Counted from the first letter of the stretch, positions 52,650-63,356 are shown. The stretch is 64,000 nucleotides of DNA from Betaproteobacteria bacterium (GCA_016720065.1 JADJXY010000002.1:8501-72500); one strand, 5' to 3'. Notes: a model not told the origin generated them from the sequence alone. Numbers and translations are program-made.

Positions 52650-55600
52650 TCACCCACACCAACCCGGAACCAGCGCCTCCCGCCATTCCTCCAGGTGGTC
52701 CTCCAGCACGCAGTGCCGCCGCACCCAGGCGGCGAGTTCCTGGCCCAGGCGGTGGCGGGTATCCGGGTCGGCGGCCAGGGCGTGGAGGGCCGTGATCCAG
52801 GCTTCCGGGGTGTTGGCCACCCGGATCACCGGCGGGGCGTTTTCCCGGTAGGGCAGGATGTCGGTGCAGATGACCGGCCAGCCGAGCCAGCCGTAATCCA
52901 GCAGGCGGAGGTTGCTCTTGGCTTCGTTGAAGAGGCTGATCTCCAGGGGGGCGAGGGCGATGTCCAGGTCCAGGGCGGTGAGGCGGGCGGGGTAGTCGGG
53001 GAAGGGGACGGCGGGGTGGATTTCCCGCACCCAGGCTTCGCAGCCGGCGGGGGCCATGCCGAAGAAGACCCAGTCGAAGGCCTCGGCAGTGGCGGCGATG
53101 ACGGGGCGCAGCAGGGCCAGGTCGGCGGCGTGCTGCTGGGCGCCGGCCCAGCCGACCCGCAGGCGCCGGGGAGGCGCCGCTTCCCGGGGCGGGGGCGCCA
53201 CGCCTTGCCACAGGGCGCGTTCCAGGCGGTTGGGGACGACGCGCACCGACTCCACCAGGGGGCCGTAGAGTTCCGCCAGGGGCGGAGTCGAGACCACCAG
53301 GCGCTGGCAGAGGCCGAGGGCTTCGCGCAGGCGCCGGTCGAGCTGGGCGCCGCTGAAGTGGGTGGCGTAGGGGTGTTGCGGGGGCAGGTCGCCGATGCGG
53401 TCGTCCAGGCCATAGACCCGGGGCAGGTCCGGGAAATCCCGGGCGCAGCGGGCGATGCCTTCGGCGAGGCGCAGGTCGTCGACGATGAAATTCCAGTAGG
53501 TGGCGTCCGGGGCCAGGGTGGCGATTTCCGCCCCGGTCAGGCAGCTCACCTGATTGGAGTGGGGGCGGCCGAAGAGCAGGGTGTGGGCCAGGCCGCTCTG
53601 GCGCAGGGCGCGCAGGGGCGAGGCGGCGCGGTAGTCGTGCAGGAGCGTGGTCTGGGAGGCGGCCAGGATGCGGGGCTTGCTGTCGCCGGGGCCGGGGGGC
53701 CAGCCGCCCTGCATGTCGGTGGCCGGGGCGGGGGAAGCGGGCGGCGCTGCGGCTGCCGCAACCGCCGGTACAGCGGTTCGAGGCCGGCGGGGGACGGGGT
53801 TGAGGGCTTCCAGCCACTCCTGGGCATGGTCTTCCAGCAGGTAGCGGGCGCGTACCCAGGCTTCCAGGCGGCGGCCTTCGGCCCGCAGGGCCTCGCGCTC
53901 GGCCAGGCGCTCGCGCACGGCGGCGATCCAGGCTTGCGGGCGATTGGGCACGCGGCACACGGGGGCGTCGTCGCTGCGGTAGGGGAGGATGTCGGAAGCG
54001 ATGACCGGCCAGCCGAAGATGCCGTACTCCAGGAGGCGCAGGTTGCTCTTGGCTTCGTTGAACAGATTGATTTCCAGGGGCGCCAGGGCCAGGTCGAGGT
54101 CCAGGCTGGCGAGTTTGGCCGGGTAGGCGGCGTAGGGCTTCACCGGGGGGTGGAATTCGGCCACGAAACGTTCGCAGCCGGCGGGGATCATGCCGAAGAA
54201 GACCCAATCCACTTCCCCCGCCAGGGCTTCGACCAGAGGGACGACCAGGGCCAGGTCTCCCCCGTGCTGCAGGGCACCGGCCCAGCCGACCCGGGGCCGC
54301 GGGCTTTTGCGCGGCGGCTTGGGGCGCGCCGCGGCGTCCAGCCACAGGGCTTTTTCCAGGCGGTTGGGGACGATGCGGGTATCCGCCACCTGGGGGCCGT
54401 AGAGTTCGGCCAGGGGGGCGGTGCTGACGATGAGCCGGTCGCTGTGGGCCAGGGCCAGGGCCATGCGCTCCGCTACCTTCTCCCGGGGCAGCGAGCGGTG
54501 GGCGGCGTTGTAGGCGGGGATGTCGGACACGCGGTCGTCCAGGGAGAAGACGCGGGTGATGTCCGGGTTGAAACGCGCCGCGGCCAGATAGCCGCGCAGG
54601 CGAACGTCGTCGATGGTGGCCTGGGCGTAGAGGACGTCAGGGGCGAGGCGGGCCAGTTCTGCCGGCGTCGGCGCCCGTTCCCGCCCCGGCCAGGGTTCGC
54701 AGGCGCTGGCGGTCTGGGCCAGCCCCAGGCGGTCCAGGGCGCGCAGGGGGGCGCTCACCCGGTATTCGGCCTGCCCCGAAGGGGCGAGCGGCAGGGCCAG
54801 GATGCGCAGGGCGTCGGCCCGGCCCGGGCGCCAGCGGGCGACGAGGTCGGTCTCGGCCAGGGCGCTGCCGTCGGCCAGGGAGAGGTTGCGGTTCCAGGCC
54901 GGGTCGGCGGCCAGCCGCGGCAGCCAGCGCTGGACGAAGGGGGCCGGGTCTTCCTGCACGGCGGGGGCGGGGGCGAGGCGGTCCAGGCGGGCCAGGGGCG
55001 TCCATAGGGGCGGTTTTCCGGCCGCGGCGAGGCGCAGGGCGGCATCGGCCAGACAGGCGGCAAGGCTGCCGTAGCCAGTATCCAGCCCTCCGGCGGCAGC
55101 GAGGGCGGCGCGGGAGAGCAGCAGGGCGCTGGCGTCCAGGGCGCCCACCCGGTGGGGCAGGGCAGCCCGCCCCAGGGCATCGCCCCCTTGCCCGAAGGGG
55201 GTTCCCGGCAGGGCGGGGCCGAGGGCGCCGCCCAGGCCCAGGACCAGACCGGCGCCTTCCAGCCTTCCCTGGGCATCGACGATGGCCGGGCCGACCATGC
55301 CTGCCCGCCAGCCGTCCAGGGTGGCGACCAGGGTTTGCAGGTGTTCCGGCGTGGCGGGGCGGAGGGCGGCGCTCAGCACCAGGACCAGGTCGTCCGGGCA
55401 GGATTGCAGGGCCTCCGCCAGGGCGCGGGGGTCGGGGGGCAGGGGGCCCGCGCAGCGCAGGGCGGGGTAGTCCGTGGCGGCGACGAGGGCCTGGGGGGAG
55501 ACGCCCAGACCGATCACGGTCACCGCCGGCCAGTCGGCGGGTTGGGGCAGGACCCAATGGCTGCCCGGCAGGGGGCCATCGACCTGGATCAGGCGCTCCG

Positions 55601-57350
55601 GCGGCAGGCCGAGGAGGGCGGCGGTGCAGGCGCGCCGGACCTCCGCCGGGGGGGTGGCCGTGGCGGGGTCCAGGGTGAACAGCACGTCGGCCACGTGGCC
55701 GATGAATGGTTCACCCGCCGTGGCGGCCAACTGGCGCACCAGGGCGTGGGCCAGGCCAGGGGAGGGGGGTGCTCCCGGGGCCAGGGCGGCAAAGAGAGGG
55801 GCGGCGACCAGAACGGCGCCCAGGTAGTCTCTGCCGGCCAGCAGTACCGGGTCGAAGTCGGGTTTGAAGCGGGGCAGGTCGTCGGGGCCTACGTCGTCGG
55901 CGTAGAGGGCCTGGCACTGGGGGTGGCGGTTCAGGTGGTCGGCCAGGGCGAAGAGGGCGTGGGCTTCCAGCCGGGTTCCCCGGGGCAGGAGCAGGGCCCA
56001 GTCGTCGGGGCTGCAGCCGGGCAGGGCCGCCAGCAAGGTGTCGGCCGCCGTGCCGGCGGGAAAGGCGAGGTGACGCGGGTGGCCGGTGTCGGCTTCGCCC
56101 CCGACCAGGGCCGCGAGCCAGTGGCCGTAGAACTGCTGCTCCAGGGATTGCAGGGTGGCAGCGAGGGCGGGGTCGGTGGCATCCAGGAGGAGGACGACGC
56201 GCGGTCGGCGGGCCCAGGCGTGCTGGCGCCGGGCGAGGTGCTCACCGTCGATGTCCTGAAAGGCGGTCCTGGCCTGCCAGGCCCGGAAGGCGGTCGCCGC
56301 CGGAGATGGGGGCGGGGCAGGGGCCAGCGCGACAGGAGCGGGCGGCGCAGCTTGCCAGTCGGCCAGGGAGAGGGGGGGGTGGCCGTCGGCCCGCGCCCCA
56401 TCGCCCAGGCGGCGCCAGGTTTCCGGCAAGAGTTGCCGCGCCAGGGCGTTGTCGGGATCGAGGCGCAGGGCGGCGCGAATCTGCCGGTAGGCGTCTTGGC
56501 TGCCCAGGTGCGTGTGACCGAAGAGACGGGCGTCCAGATCCAGCCCGTGGGCGGCGAGGCGGGCGTGGCATTGGGCGCTTTCCCTCTGGCGTTCGGGGCT
56601 GCCCTCCGGGCTGGCGAATTGGAACAGCTTCTCCAGGGGCCAGCGCCCCAGGGCGTCGGCGATGGCTGCGGCGGCTTCGTAGCCTTCCGCCAGGAGCGGG
56701 GCGGGGGAAGGCAGTGGCCCGGGCAGGCGCCGGCGCACCCAAGGGCGGGCTTCGCGATGGACTTCGCCCCCATCCAGGAGGCGCAGCCAGCGATCCAGAT
56801 CGGCGGCATGGGGCAGGGGGCTTTCTGTTGCCACTGCGCGGAGGCATTCGCCTCGGCCGAGGACGGTACACCAGTCGAAGGGGTGGCCGCCGAGCAGGTG
56901 CCAACGCGGGTTGTCGCAGGGGCGGTTGCCGGGGGCGTCGTCGAGCCAGGACGTTGGCCGGCCACCGGAATCGACTGCCTGCACGGTGGAGCAGACGGCG
57001 GCCAGGGAAGGGTTGGCGGCGAGAAGTTCCAGCCCGGCGGCGATGCGGTGGGGGACGGCCAGGTCGCGGGGGTCGGCCAGGGCGACGTAGGGAGCCGTCG
57101 TGGTGCGGACCGCGTGCCAGAGGGCTTCCCCCGCAGCGGCGGAGGCCGACAGGAACTCGCCCCGCAGGGTGCCGGGGTGGCGTTGCGCGTAGTCCTCGAC
57201 GATCCGCCGGCTGCCGTCCGACGATCCCGCATCCACCACGACGATTTCCTGTACCAGGTGCGTCTGGGCGAGGCAGGCGTCGAGGCAGGCGGCCAGATGC
57301 CCCGCCTCGTTGCGGCAGGCGAGGACGACGGTGACCCGGGGCTCAGCCAC
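52650..57350 (-). CDS. Giant multidomain glycosyltransferase (GT2-GT2-GT4-GT4-like)
   Basis: The 1566-residue protein has four successive parts. Residues 1-230 are a GT2 domain (VTVVLACRNEAGHLAACLDA, VVVDAGSSDGSRRI, ADPRD). Residues about 385-830 are a degenerate GT2-like part. Residues about 850-1185 and 1205-1560 are two GT4/GT-B-like copies sharing GWAGA-x-QH, WVFFGM-x-PAGCE, LAPLEI, LFNEAKSNLRLL and GWPVI, about 375 residues apart. Ala/Pro linkers separate the parts. No signal peptide is seen. It faces the flagellin-modification genes and probably builds an O-linked glycan, but the substrate is unknown. Confidence 0.82.
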   Translation of the reverse strand: MAEPRVTVVLACRNEAGHLAACLDACLAQTHLVQEIVVVDAGSSDGSRRIVEDYAQRHPGTLRGEFLSASAAAGEALWHAVRTTTAPYVALADPRDLAVPHRIAAGLELLAANPSLAAVCSTVQAVDSGGRPTSWLDDAPGNRPCDNPRWHLLGGHPFDWCTVLGRGECLRAVATESPLPHAADLDRWLRLLDGGEVHREARPWVRRRLPGPLPSPAPLLAEGYEAAAAIADALGRWPLEKLFQFASPEGSPERQRESAQCHARLAAHGLDLDARLFGHTHLGSQDAYRQIRAALRLDPDNALARQLLPETWRRLGDGARADGHPPLSLADWQAAPPAPVALAPAPPPSPAATAFRAWQARTAFQDIDGEHLARRQHAWARRPRVVLLLDATDPALAATLQSLEQQFYGHWLAALVGGEADTGHPRHLAFPAGTAADTLLAALPGCSPDDWALLLPRGTRLEAHALFALADHLNRHPQCQALYADDVGPDDLPRFKPDFDPVLLAGRDYLGAVLVAAPLFAALAPGAPPSPGLAHALVRQLAATAGEPFIGHVADVLFTLDPATATPPAEVRRACTAALLGLPPERLIQVDGPLPGSHWVLPQPADWPAVTVIGLGVSPQALVAATDYPALRCAGPLPPDPRALAEALQSCPDDLVLVLSAALRPATPEHLQTLVATLDGWRAGMVGPAIVDAQGRLEGAGLVLGLGGALGPALPGTPFGQGGDALGRAALPHRVGALDASALLLSRAALAAAGGLDTGYGSLAACLADAALRLAAAGKPPLWTPLARLDRLAPAPAVQEDPAPFVQRWLPRLAADPAWNRNLSLADGSALAETDLVARWRPGRADALRILALPLAPSGQAEYRVSAPLRALDRLGLAQTASACEPWPGRERAPTPAELARLAPDVLYAQATIDDVRLRGYLAAARFNPDITRVFSLDDRVSDIPAYNAAHRSLPREKVAERMALALAHSDRLIVSTAPLAELYGPQVADTRIVPNRLEKALWLDAAARPKPPRKSPRPRVGWAGALQHGGDLALVVPLVEALAGEVDWVFFGMIPAGCERFVAEFHPPVKPYAAYPAKLASLDLDLALAPLEINLFNEAKSNLRLLEYGIFGWPVIASDILPYRSDDAPVCRVPNRPQAWIAAVRERLAEREALRAEGRRLEAWVRARYLLEDHAQEWLEALNPVPRRPRTAVPAVAAAAAPPASPAPATDMQGGWPPGPGDSKPRILAASQTTLLHDYRAASPLRALRQSGLAHTLLFGRPHSNQVSCLTGAEIATLAPDATYWNFIVDDLRLAEGIARCARDFPDLPRVYGLDDRIGDLPPQHPYATHFSGAQLDRRLREALGLCQRLVVSTPPLAELYGPLVESVRVVPNRLERALWQGVAPPPREAAPPRRLRVGWAGAQQHAADLALLRPVIAATAEAFDWVFFGMAPAGCEAWVREIHPAVPFPDYPARLTALDLDIALAPLEISLFNEAKSNLRLLDYGWLGWPVICTDILPYRENAPPVIRVANTPEAWITALHALAADPDTRHRLGQELAAWVRRHCVLEDHLEEWREALVPGWCG

Positions 57351-57377
57351 CGCGAGCGGCCTCCCGGACCGAAGGCA

Positions 57378-59162
57378 TCAGCCGTCCCGGGCCGGGCTGA
57401 CGCAGACGCGGTTCTTGCCCGTGCGCTTGGCTTCGTACATGGCTTCGTCGGCGCGCTTCAAGACTTCGGCCTGGCTTTCGCCGGGGCCGACCTGGGTGAC
57501 GCCGGCGCTGAAGGTGATGAGGGTCTTGTGGTGCTCGTGCAGGAAGATCTGGCGGGTGAGTTCCCGCTGCAGCCGGGTCAGGGCGCCGACGGCGTCGTCG
57601 ATGCCGGTGTCGGGAAGAAGAATGATGAATTCCTCGCCGCCGTAGCGGGCCACCGTGTCCTGGGGGCGCAGGGTGTTGCGGCATACCGTGGCCAGATGGA
57701 CCAGGGCGCCGTCGCCGGCGTCGTGTCCCAGGCTGTCGTTGAGTTTCTTGAAGTTGTCGATGTCGAGAAGCGCGGCGCAGAGCAGGGTCTCGTGCCGGTC
57801 GGCCCGGGCGATTTCCTTGGCGAAGGTCTCTTCCAGCCCGCGGCGGTTGAGGACGCCGGTGAGCTGGTCGTGGCGGACGAGGTCGCTGGTGACTTCCAGT
57901 TCCTGCTCCAGTTGGCGAATCTTGGCGTCGGATTCCCGTACCCGCTCCTGGGTGCTGCGCAGTTCGTCCCGGGAGCGCTGGGCGTTGTGCTGCATCGCCC
58001 GGGTTTCCTGCATCACCTCGGCGAGGACCGTTTCCAGTTCGGAAATGTCGTTGGCGCTGCTGATCTTTTCGGCGCAGCGCTCTATCCGGTCGTGGTAGTC
58101 GGAGGTGGCGTCGGCAAAATCGGCCAACTGGTCAACAAAGCCGGCCAGCATGGCCTTGAGGGCGTCCTTGGCCTCCTGGAGGCTGTGCTTGAGCTGGCTC
58201 TGTTTATACACAACCTCCTTCAGGCGGCGCTCGGCGTCGTCCAGGGCGCGCTGGGAGAGGGGCTTGTCGACGATTTCCCGCACGACTTCGAGTTGGCCCG
58301 CCAGCCAGCGGTCGTCCATGACCAGTTCGGTCATGTTTTCGATCAGCAGGCGCAGCAGATTGAGCAGGCTTGCCCGCAATTCGGTGCGATCTTCGGCCAG
58401 CAGTTCGAGCTTGAAGGCGAAGCGCTTGAGACTGGCCAAGAAATCCTGCAACTCGCGCAGCGTCCGGGCACGGCGGATGTCGGAGGCGAGGGCCCGGGCG
58501 GTGTCGGCGAGGCCCGGGGACTCCACCAGTTGAGTGTTGATGGCGGTTTCAAGCGTGAAGGCGAGCAGTTCGCGCATCTCGCCGAGCAGTTCTGCGGTCT
58601 TGTCGGCAGGAGCGCTTGGGGAGGCGGGGGACGAGGCGGGGGATGCTTCGCTTTCGGGCACCGTTTCCACGCCGCCCTCGTCTCCTTCGCCGGTGGCCCA
58701 ACTGCGCACCAGGCCCTTCAGGCGGCTATGCAGGGTCTCGCCGCCGGCCGAGGCGCCCGCCAGGACGCGATCCAGGGACTCCCGCTTCTTGGCCTGGGTC
58801 AGCCCGGCGGTGCGTTGCTCCCAAAGGCGCAGAAGGTCGTTGATCAGCTCGCCCCAGGGGAGCTTCTGGCTCTCCGAGAGCGCCGCGAAGTGGGCGACGA
58901 TCTGGTTCTGGAAGGCGTCCCAGTCCTGGTCCTTGGCCGCGCTATCGAGAGCGCGACCGAGACGCATCTGCTCCGGCGAAACCCGTGGCAGGGCGGCCGC
59001 CAGCGCCTTGGCGGCCTTGTCCGGAAAGGCCTCCTTCTCGCGTACGCCGGAAATTTCGTTGTACAGGATGCGGTAATTGTCCGGAGTCGGAGGGATGCGC
59101 CGCACAGCCAGGAGGCGCAGGGTTTCCCGGGCCAGTTCGGAAGGGTTGGAAGGGTTCGCCAT
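57378..59162 (-). CDS. GGDEF diguanylate cyclase with long coiled-coil N-terminus
   Basis: The 594-residue protein has an N-terminal region with PPTPDNYRILYNEISG, an Ala/Pro/Ser-rich linker near 170-190, two long helical stretches (about 290-420) and a C-terminal GGDEF domain (about 430-590) with RYGGEEF. The product-inhibition site RPQD lies five residues before GGEEF, so the enzyme should make cyclic-di-GMP with feedback control. There are no membrane segments. It lies 27 bases upstream of the giant glycosyltransferase on the same strand. Confidence 0.92.
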   Translation of the reverse strand: MANPSNPSELARETLRLLAVRRIPPTPDNYRILYNEISGVREKEAFPDKAAKALAAALPRVSPEQMRLGRALDSAAKDQDWDAFQNQIVAHFAALSESQKLPWGELINDLLRLWEQRTAGLTQAKKRESLDRVLAGASAGGETLHSRLKGLVRSWATGEGDEGGVETVPESEASPASSPASPSAPADKTAELLGEMRELLAFTLETAINTQLVESPGLADTARALASDIRRARTLRELQDFLASLKRFAFKLELLAEDRTELRASLLNLLRLLIENMTELVMDDRWLAGQLEVVREIVDKPLSQRALDDAERRLKEVVYKQSQLKHSLQEAKDALKAMLAGFVDQLADFADATSDYHDRIERCAEKISSANDISELETVLAEVMQETRAMQHNAQRSRDELRSTQERVRESDAKIRQLEQELEVTSDLVRHDQLTGVLNRRGLEETFAKEIARADRHETLLCAALLDIDNFKKLNDSLGHDAGDGALVHLATVCRNTLRPQDTVARYGGEEFIILLPDTGIDDAVGALTRLQRELTRQIFLHEHHKTLITFSAGVTQVGPGESQAEVLKRADEAMYEAKRTGKNRVCVSPARDG

Positions 59163-59192
59163 CGATGATCGGGGGAGATAAGGGGCTCAGGC

Positions 59193-59198
59193 TATAAT
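59193..59198 (+). promoter_or_regulatory. -10 element of tRNA-Thr
   Basis: TATAAT lies 19 bases before the tRNA and is followed by a GC-rich discriminator, as in stringently controlled stable RNA promoters. No clear -35 box was seen. Confidence 0.45.
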
Positions 59199-59216
59199 GC
59201 CGCTCCGACGTCGCCG

Positions 59217-59290
59217 GCCCCTGTAGCATGAAGGTCGTGCAGTTGCCTTGTAAGCATCAGGCCCTGGTTCGATTCCGGGCAGGGGCACCA
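59217..59290 (+). tRNA. tRNA-Thr (anticodon TGT), atypical
   Basis: The 74-base gene has a 7-bp acceptor stem (GCCCCTG with CAGGGGC), encoded ACCA, a GCAT/GTGC D stem, the anticodon loop CTTGTAA with TGT, a 4-base variable loop and the T arm CCTGG-TTCGATT-CCGGG. The D loop is short (GAAGGTC, lacking the usual A14), and the anticodon stem has one T-T mismatch. It reads ACA codons if functional. The departure from standard bases lowers certainty. Confidence 0.7.
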
Positions 59291-59456
59291 ATTGAAACTC
59301 TCGGTCACGTCCTTCTTCCGGCTCGGGCCGGTCTCCAGGTAAGCCGCTGCGGGCGGTCTTCGGTGGCACTAGGATAAATGAAAAACGGCGCGGTGGCGGG
59401 CCTGGCGCTTGGGGCTCGCTGCGAATGATCCCGGGCTGCGGAGCTTTCGCGCCCTT

Positions 59457-60260
59457 TCACCCGCCCTGGATCATCCCGTAACCCAGTTGTTGCGACAGGA
59501 GCGTCGAGGCGTCCCGCATGGCCCCGGCGGCCGGACTGTCCCACTCCACGCTGAATTCTCCTACCGGACCCAGGGACGTGATGGCGGCGACCATGCTGCC
59601 CGAATGGTCGAATACCGGGGCGCTGAATCCGTTGATTCCCGGGGTCAGGCTACCCGTGGCCCGCGCGAGCCCGCGTTCGCGGAAGTCCACGAGGTTGCGC
59701 TCCAGTTGCCGGCGCAGTGCGGTCAGCGCGATTCGGGATTTCGCGGCGGCTTGACGCAATTCCTCGTCCAGGAAGGCACGCAGGTACGGCGAGCGGTGAA
59801 AAGCGGCGAAGGCGCGGCCGGTGGCGGAATTGTGCAGCGGAAGAACGGTGCCCGCCCGCAGGGTGACGGTGATCGGCCCCCCGGCGTCGACGATGCGAAC
59901 AATCGTTGCCCCCCGGTTGCCCCACACTGCCAGGGCTACGGTCTCCTGCAGCGTCTCGCAAAGCGCGTCGAGGACTGGCCCTGCCAGGCGAACGGGGTCC
60001 AGGCGCCCCAGGCCCGCAAGGCCCAGTTCCAGTGCCGTGGGGCCGAGGTCATAGCGCCCACTGCTCGTATCCTGGGCGATGGCTCCGGTGCGCAGAAGAC
60101 TGACCGCGTAGCCATGGGCCTTCGCGGCAGGCATGCCGACGCTTGCAGCGAGATCCCGCAGCATCATCGGGCGGCCAGCGGCGGCAAGGCTTCTCAGCAT
60201 CGCGATACCGTGCTCCAGCGACTGGATACCCGCCCGGCGGCGTGGCTGCCTTTCGCTCAT
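59457..60260 (-). CDS. IclR-family transcriptional regulator
   Basis: From ATG 60260, which follows GGAGGG, the protein is 267 residues. It has an N-terminal winged helix (GIQSLEHGIAMLRSLAAAGR, then DLAASVGMPAAKAHGYAVSL) and a C-terminal IclR effector domain with LPLHNSATGRAFAAF and the end GSMVAAITSLGPVGEF. The family mostly controls catabolism of aromatic and organic acids. No catabolic operon is adjacent, so its target is unknown. It is divergent from the ParA gene, 92 bases away. Confidence 0.9.
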   Translation of the reverse strand: MSERQPRRRAGIQSLEHGIAMLRSLAAAGRPMMLRDLAASVGMPAAKAHGYAVSLLRTGAIAQDTSSGRYDLGPTALELGLAGLGRLDPVRLAGPVLDALCETLQETVALAVWGNRGATIVRIVDAGGPITVTLRAGTVLPLHNSATGRAFAAFHRSPYLRAFLDEELRQAAAKSRIALTALRRQLERNLVDFRERGLARATGSLTPGINGFSAPVFDHSGSMVAAITSLGPVGEFSVEWDSPAAGAMRDASTLLSQQLGYGMIQGG

Positions 60261-60315
60261 TTCAATTCCCTCCGATCGGGCGAGCCAAGGCTGGCCCATG
60301 TCCTTGTTCGGGCAA

Positions 60316-60321
60316 TATAAT
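60316..60321 (+). promoter_or_regulatory. Candidate -10 element of the ParA-like gene
   Basis: TATAAT lies 32 bases before ATG 60353; no -35 box of good quality was seen at the right distance. Confidence 0.35.
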
Positions 60322-60352
60322 CCACCACAAATCAACACAGGGGGAGAATGTC

Positions 60353-60970
60353 ATGCGAGCAGTCCTGATCGCCAATCCCAAGGGAGGGGCCGGAAAAACC
60401 ACCTTGGCCACCAACCTTGCGGGCCATTTCGCCAACGAAGGCAAGAAGGTCACGCTTTGTGATCTCGATCGGCAACAGTCGGCACTGCGCTGGATGGCGT
60501 TCCGGGATCCATCCGTTGCACCTGTCACCGGATATTTTGCTGGCAACCAGCTCGTCCTCAGCATGCCCAAGGAAGCGGACTGGGTCGTGCTGGACGCTCC
60601 GGCGGGCTTGCAGGGCTACAAATTGTCGGACTACCTGCGCGAAGTGGACAAGGTTCTTGTCCCCCTGGTGCCCTCGGTCTTCGATATGGCGGCGACAGAG
60701 GATTTCCTCAATTCCATCCGTAACGACATGCGAGGTCGCCGCAACGCCATCGGCATCGTCGCCATGCGCGTCGATCCGCGCACCAAGGCCGCGGCCATGC
60801 TCGAAGAGTTTCTCACACACTTCGACATCCCCATCGTCACCTATCTGCGCAACACCCAGAACTACGTCAATGCCGCCGCAGGGGGCTTGACGGTATTCGA
60901 CCCGCCCCGCTCCCGCAATCGCCGGGAGCTCGAGCAGTGGGATCCGCTCTTGCGCTGGGTGGGGAGATAG
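60353..60970 (+). CDS. Orphan ParA-family ATPase
   Basis: The 205-residue protein starts at ATG 60353 after GGGGAGA. It has the deviant Walker A motif KGGAGKTTLATNLAGHFA, a Walker A' CDLDRQQSALRW and a Walker B WVVLDAPAG. No parB gene or parS site is seen next to it. The short length resembles VirC1- or MipZ-like orphan ParA proteins that position a cargo rather than segregate the chromosome. The stop lies 96 bases before the initiator tRNA gene. Confidence 0.87.
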   Translation: MRAVLIANPKGGAGKTTLATNLAGHFANEGKKVTLCDLDRQQSALRWMAFRDPSVAPVTGYFAGNQLVLSMPKEADWVVLDAPAGLQGYKLSDYLREVDKVLVPLVPSVFDMAATEDFLNSIRNDMRGRRNAIGIVAMRVDPRTKAAAMLEEFLTHFDIPIVTYLRNTQNYVNAAAGGLTVFDPPRSRNRRELEQWDPLLRWVGR

Positions 60971-61020
60971 GGGATACTGCGCGCCCTTCGACGCAAACGG
61001 AGATTCTTTCGGCGTCGGGG

Positions 61021-61049
61021 TTTACAGGGAAGTCGAGTTCAACCATAAT
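61021..61049 (+). promoter_or_regulatory. Sigma-70 promoter of tRNA-fMet
   Basis: TTTACA (61021-61026) and CATAAT (61044-61049) are 17 bases apart, 17 bases before the mature tRNA. Confidence 0.75.
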
Positions 61050-61066
61050 CTCGCCTCTCTGACGGA

Positions 61067-61143
<77 letters not shown>

Positions 61144-61151
61144 GCAAGTTC

Positions 61152-61176
61152 AAAAGCTTGGTGTTGCCAAGCTTTT
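61152..61176 (+). terminator. Terminator of tRNA-fMet
   Basis: AAAAGCTTGG (61152-61161) pairs with 61167-61176 around a 5-base loop and runs into a T-rich tail. Confidence 0.85.
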
Positions 61177-61226
61177 TTATTTGTGAAACCCGTGTGGGAT
61201 GGTTAAAAAGAAGTTGGTTGTTGGAG

Positions 61227-61255
61227 TTGACTGGTAGTTTTAGGTGCTTCATAAT
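61227..61255 (+). promoter_or_regulatory. rRNA operon promoter P1
   Basis: TTGACT (61227-61232) and CATAAT (61250-61255) are 17 bases apart, about 175 bases before 16S. AT-rich sequence (61201-61225) upstream may act as an UP element. Confidence 0.75.
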
Positions 61256-61290
61256 TCCGCTTCTTCGCTGGTTGGTGGTTTTTCTGGCGA

Positions 61291-61302
61291 TGTTCTTTAA
61301 AA
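61291..61302 (+). promoter_or_regulatory. boxA antitermination element in the rRNA leader
   Basis: TGTTCTTTAAAA resembles the boxA consensus TGCTCTTTAACA and lies in the leader between the promoter and 16S. Confidence 0.6.
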
Positions 61303-61308
61303 ATTTGG

Positions 61309-61337
61309 ACAACCGATAGGTGTGGGTGTCTTGATGC
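61309..61337 (+). other. 5' arm of the 16S processing stem
   Basis: This leader segment starts ACAACCGATAGG and is complementary over most of 29 bases to 62979-63008 just after 16S. The paired stem is the expected RNase III substrate. Confidence 0.75.
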
Positions 61338-61430
61338 GAAGCGACGCGAGTCGCGAAAAGTATTAAGGCAAATACACCGAGTAATAGGTAGAGAAATCTA
61401 CCGTCAGTGAATTTGCGAGTTTGTTGGATT

Positions 61431-62971
<1,541 letters not shown>

Positions 62972-62978
62972 GAGATAA

Positions 62979-63008
62979 GCATCCTGGCACCCACAACCTA
63001 TCGGTTGT
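62979..63008 (+). other. 3' arm of the 16S processing stem
   Basis: GCATCC to CGGTTGT is the complement of the leader arm at 61309-61337 and lies ten bases after 16S. Confidence 0.75.
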
Positions 63009-63030
63009 TCGAAGAACAGCACACAGACGA

Positions 63031-63107
63031 GGGTCTGTAGCTCAGTCGGTTAGAGCACCGTCTTGATAAGGCGGGGGTCGTTGGTTCGATTCCAACCAGA
63101 CCCACCA
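63031..63107 (+). tRNA. tRNA-Ile (anticodon GAT)
   Basis: A 77-base tRNA in the 16S-23S spacer with acceptor stem GGGTCTG/CAGACCC, anticodon loop CTTGATAA-type with GAT and encoded ACCA. This is the usual spacer position. Confidence 0.97.
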
Positions 63108-63280
63108 ACTGGCTTTCGCTAACCTGCGCGCTTCGGCGTTGTCGAGAGGCTTGTGTACATGAGTACGCGGCGCCGCTCTCTGGCTTGAATCGCTTGGTTA
63201 TCGAAACCCAGTGAAACGTCTATCAAGGTTGCGGGGCTTTGAATAAGCAAGTAATGCGCGGCTTAGGCAAAGCACCGGGA

Positions 63281-63356
63281 GGGGGATTAGCTCAGCTGGG
63301 AGAGCACCTGCTTTGCAAGCAGGGGGTCGTCGGTTCGATCCCGTCATCCTCCACCA
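63281..63356 (+). tRNA. tRNA-Ala (anticodon TGC)
   Basis: A 76-base tRNA in the spacer with acceptor stem GGGGGAT/ATCCTCC, anticodon TGC in TTTGCAA and encoded ACCA. The 173-base stretch between the two tRNAs (63108-63280) contains GC hairpins and no gene. Confidence 0.97.

Noticed and set aside
55152..59168. A 1338-codon plus-strand frame over the giant glycosyltransferase and the diguanylate cyclase
   Set aside because: It spans two well-supported minus-strand genes, is Gly- and Gln-rich and has no recognisable motif.
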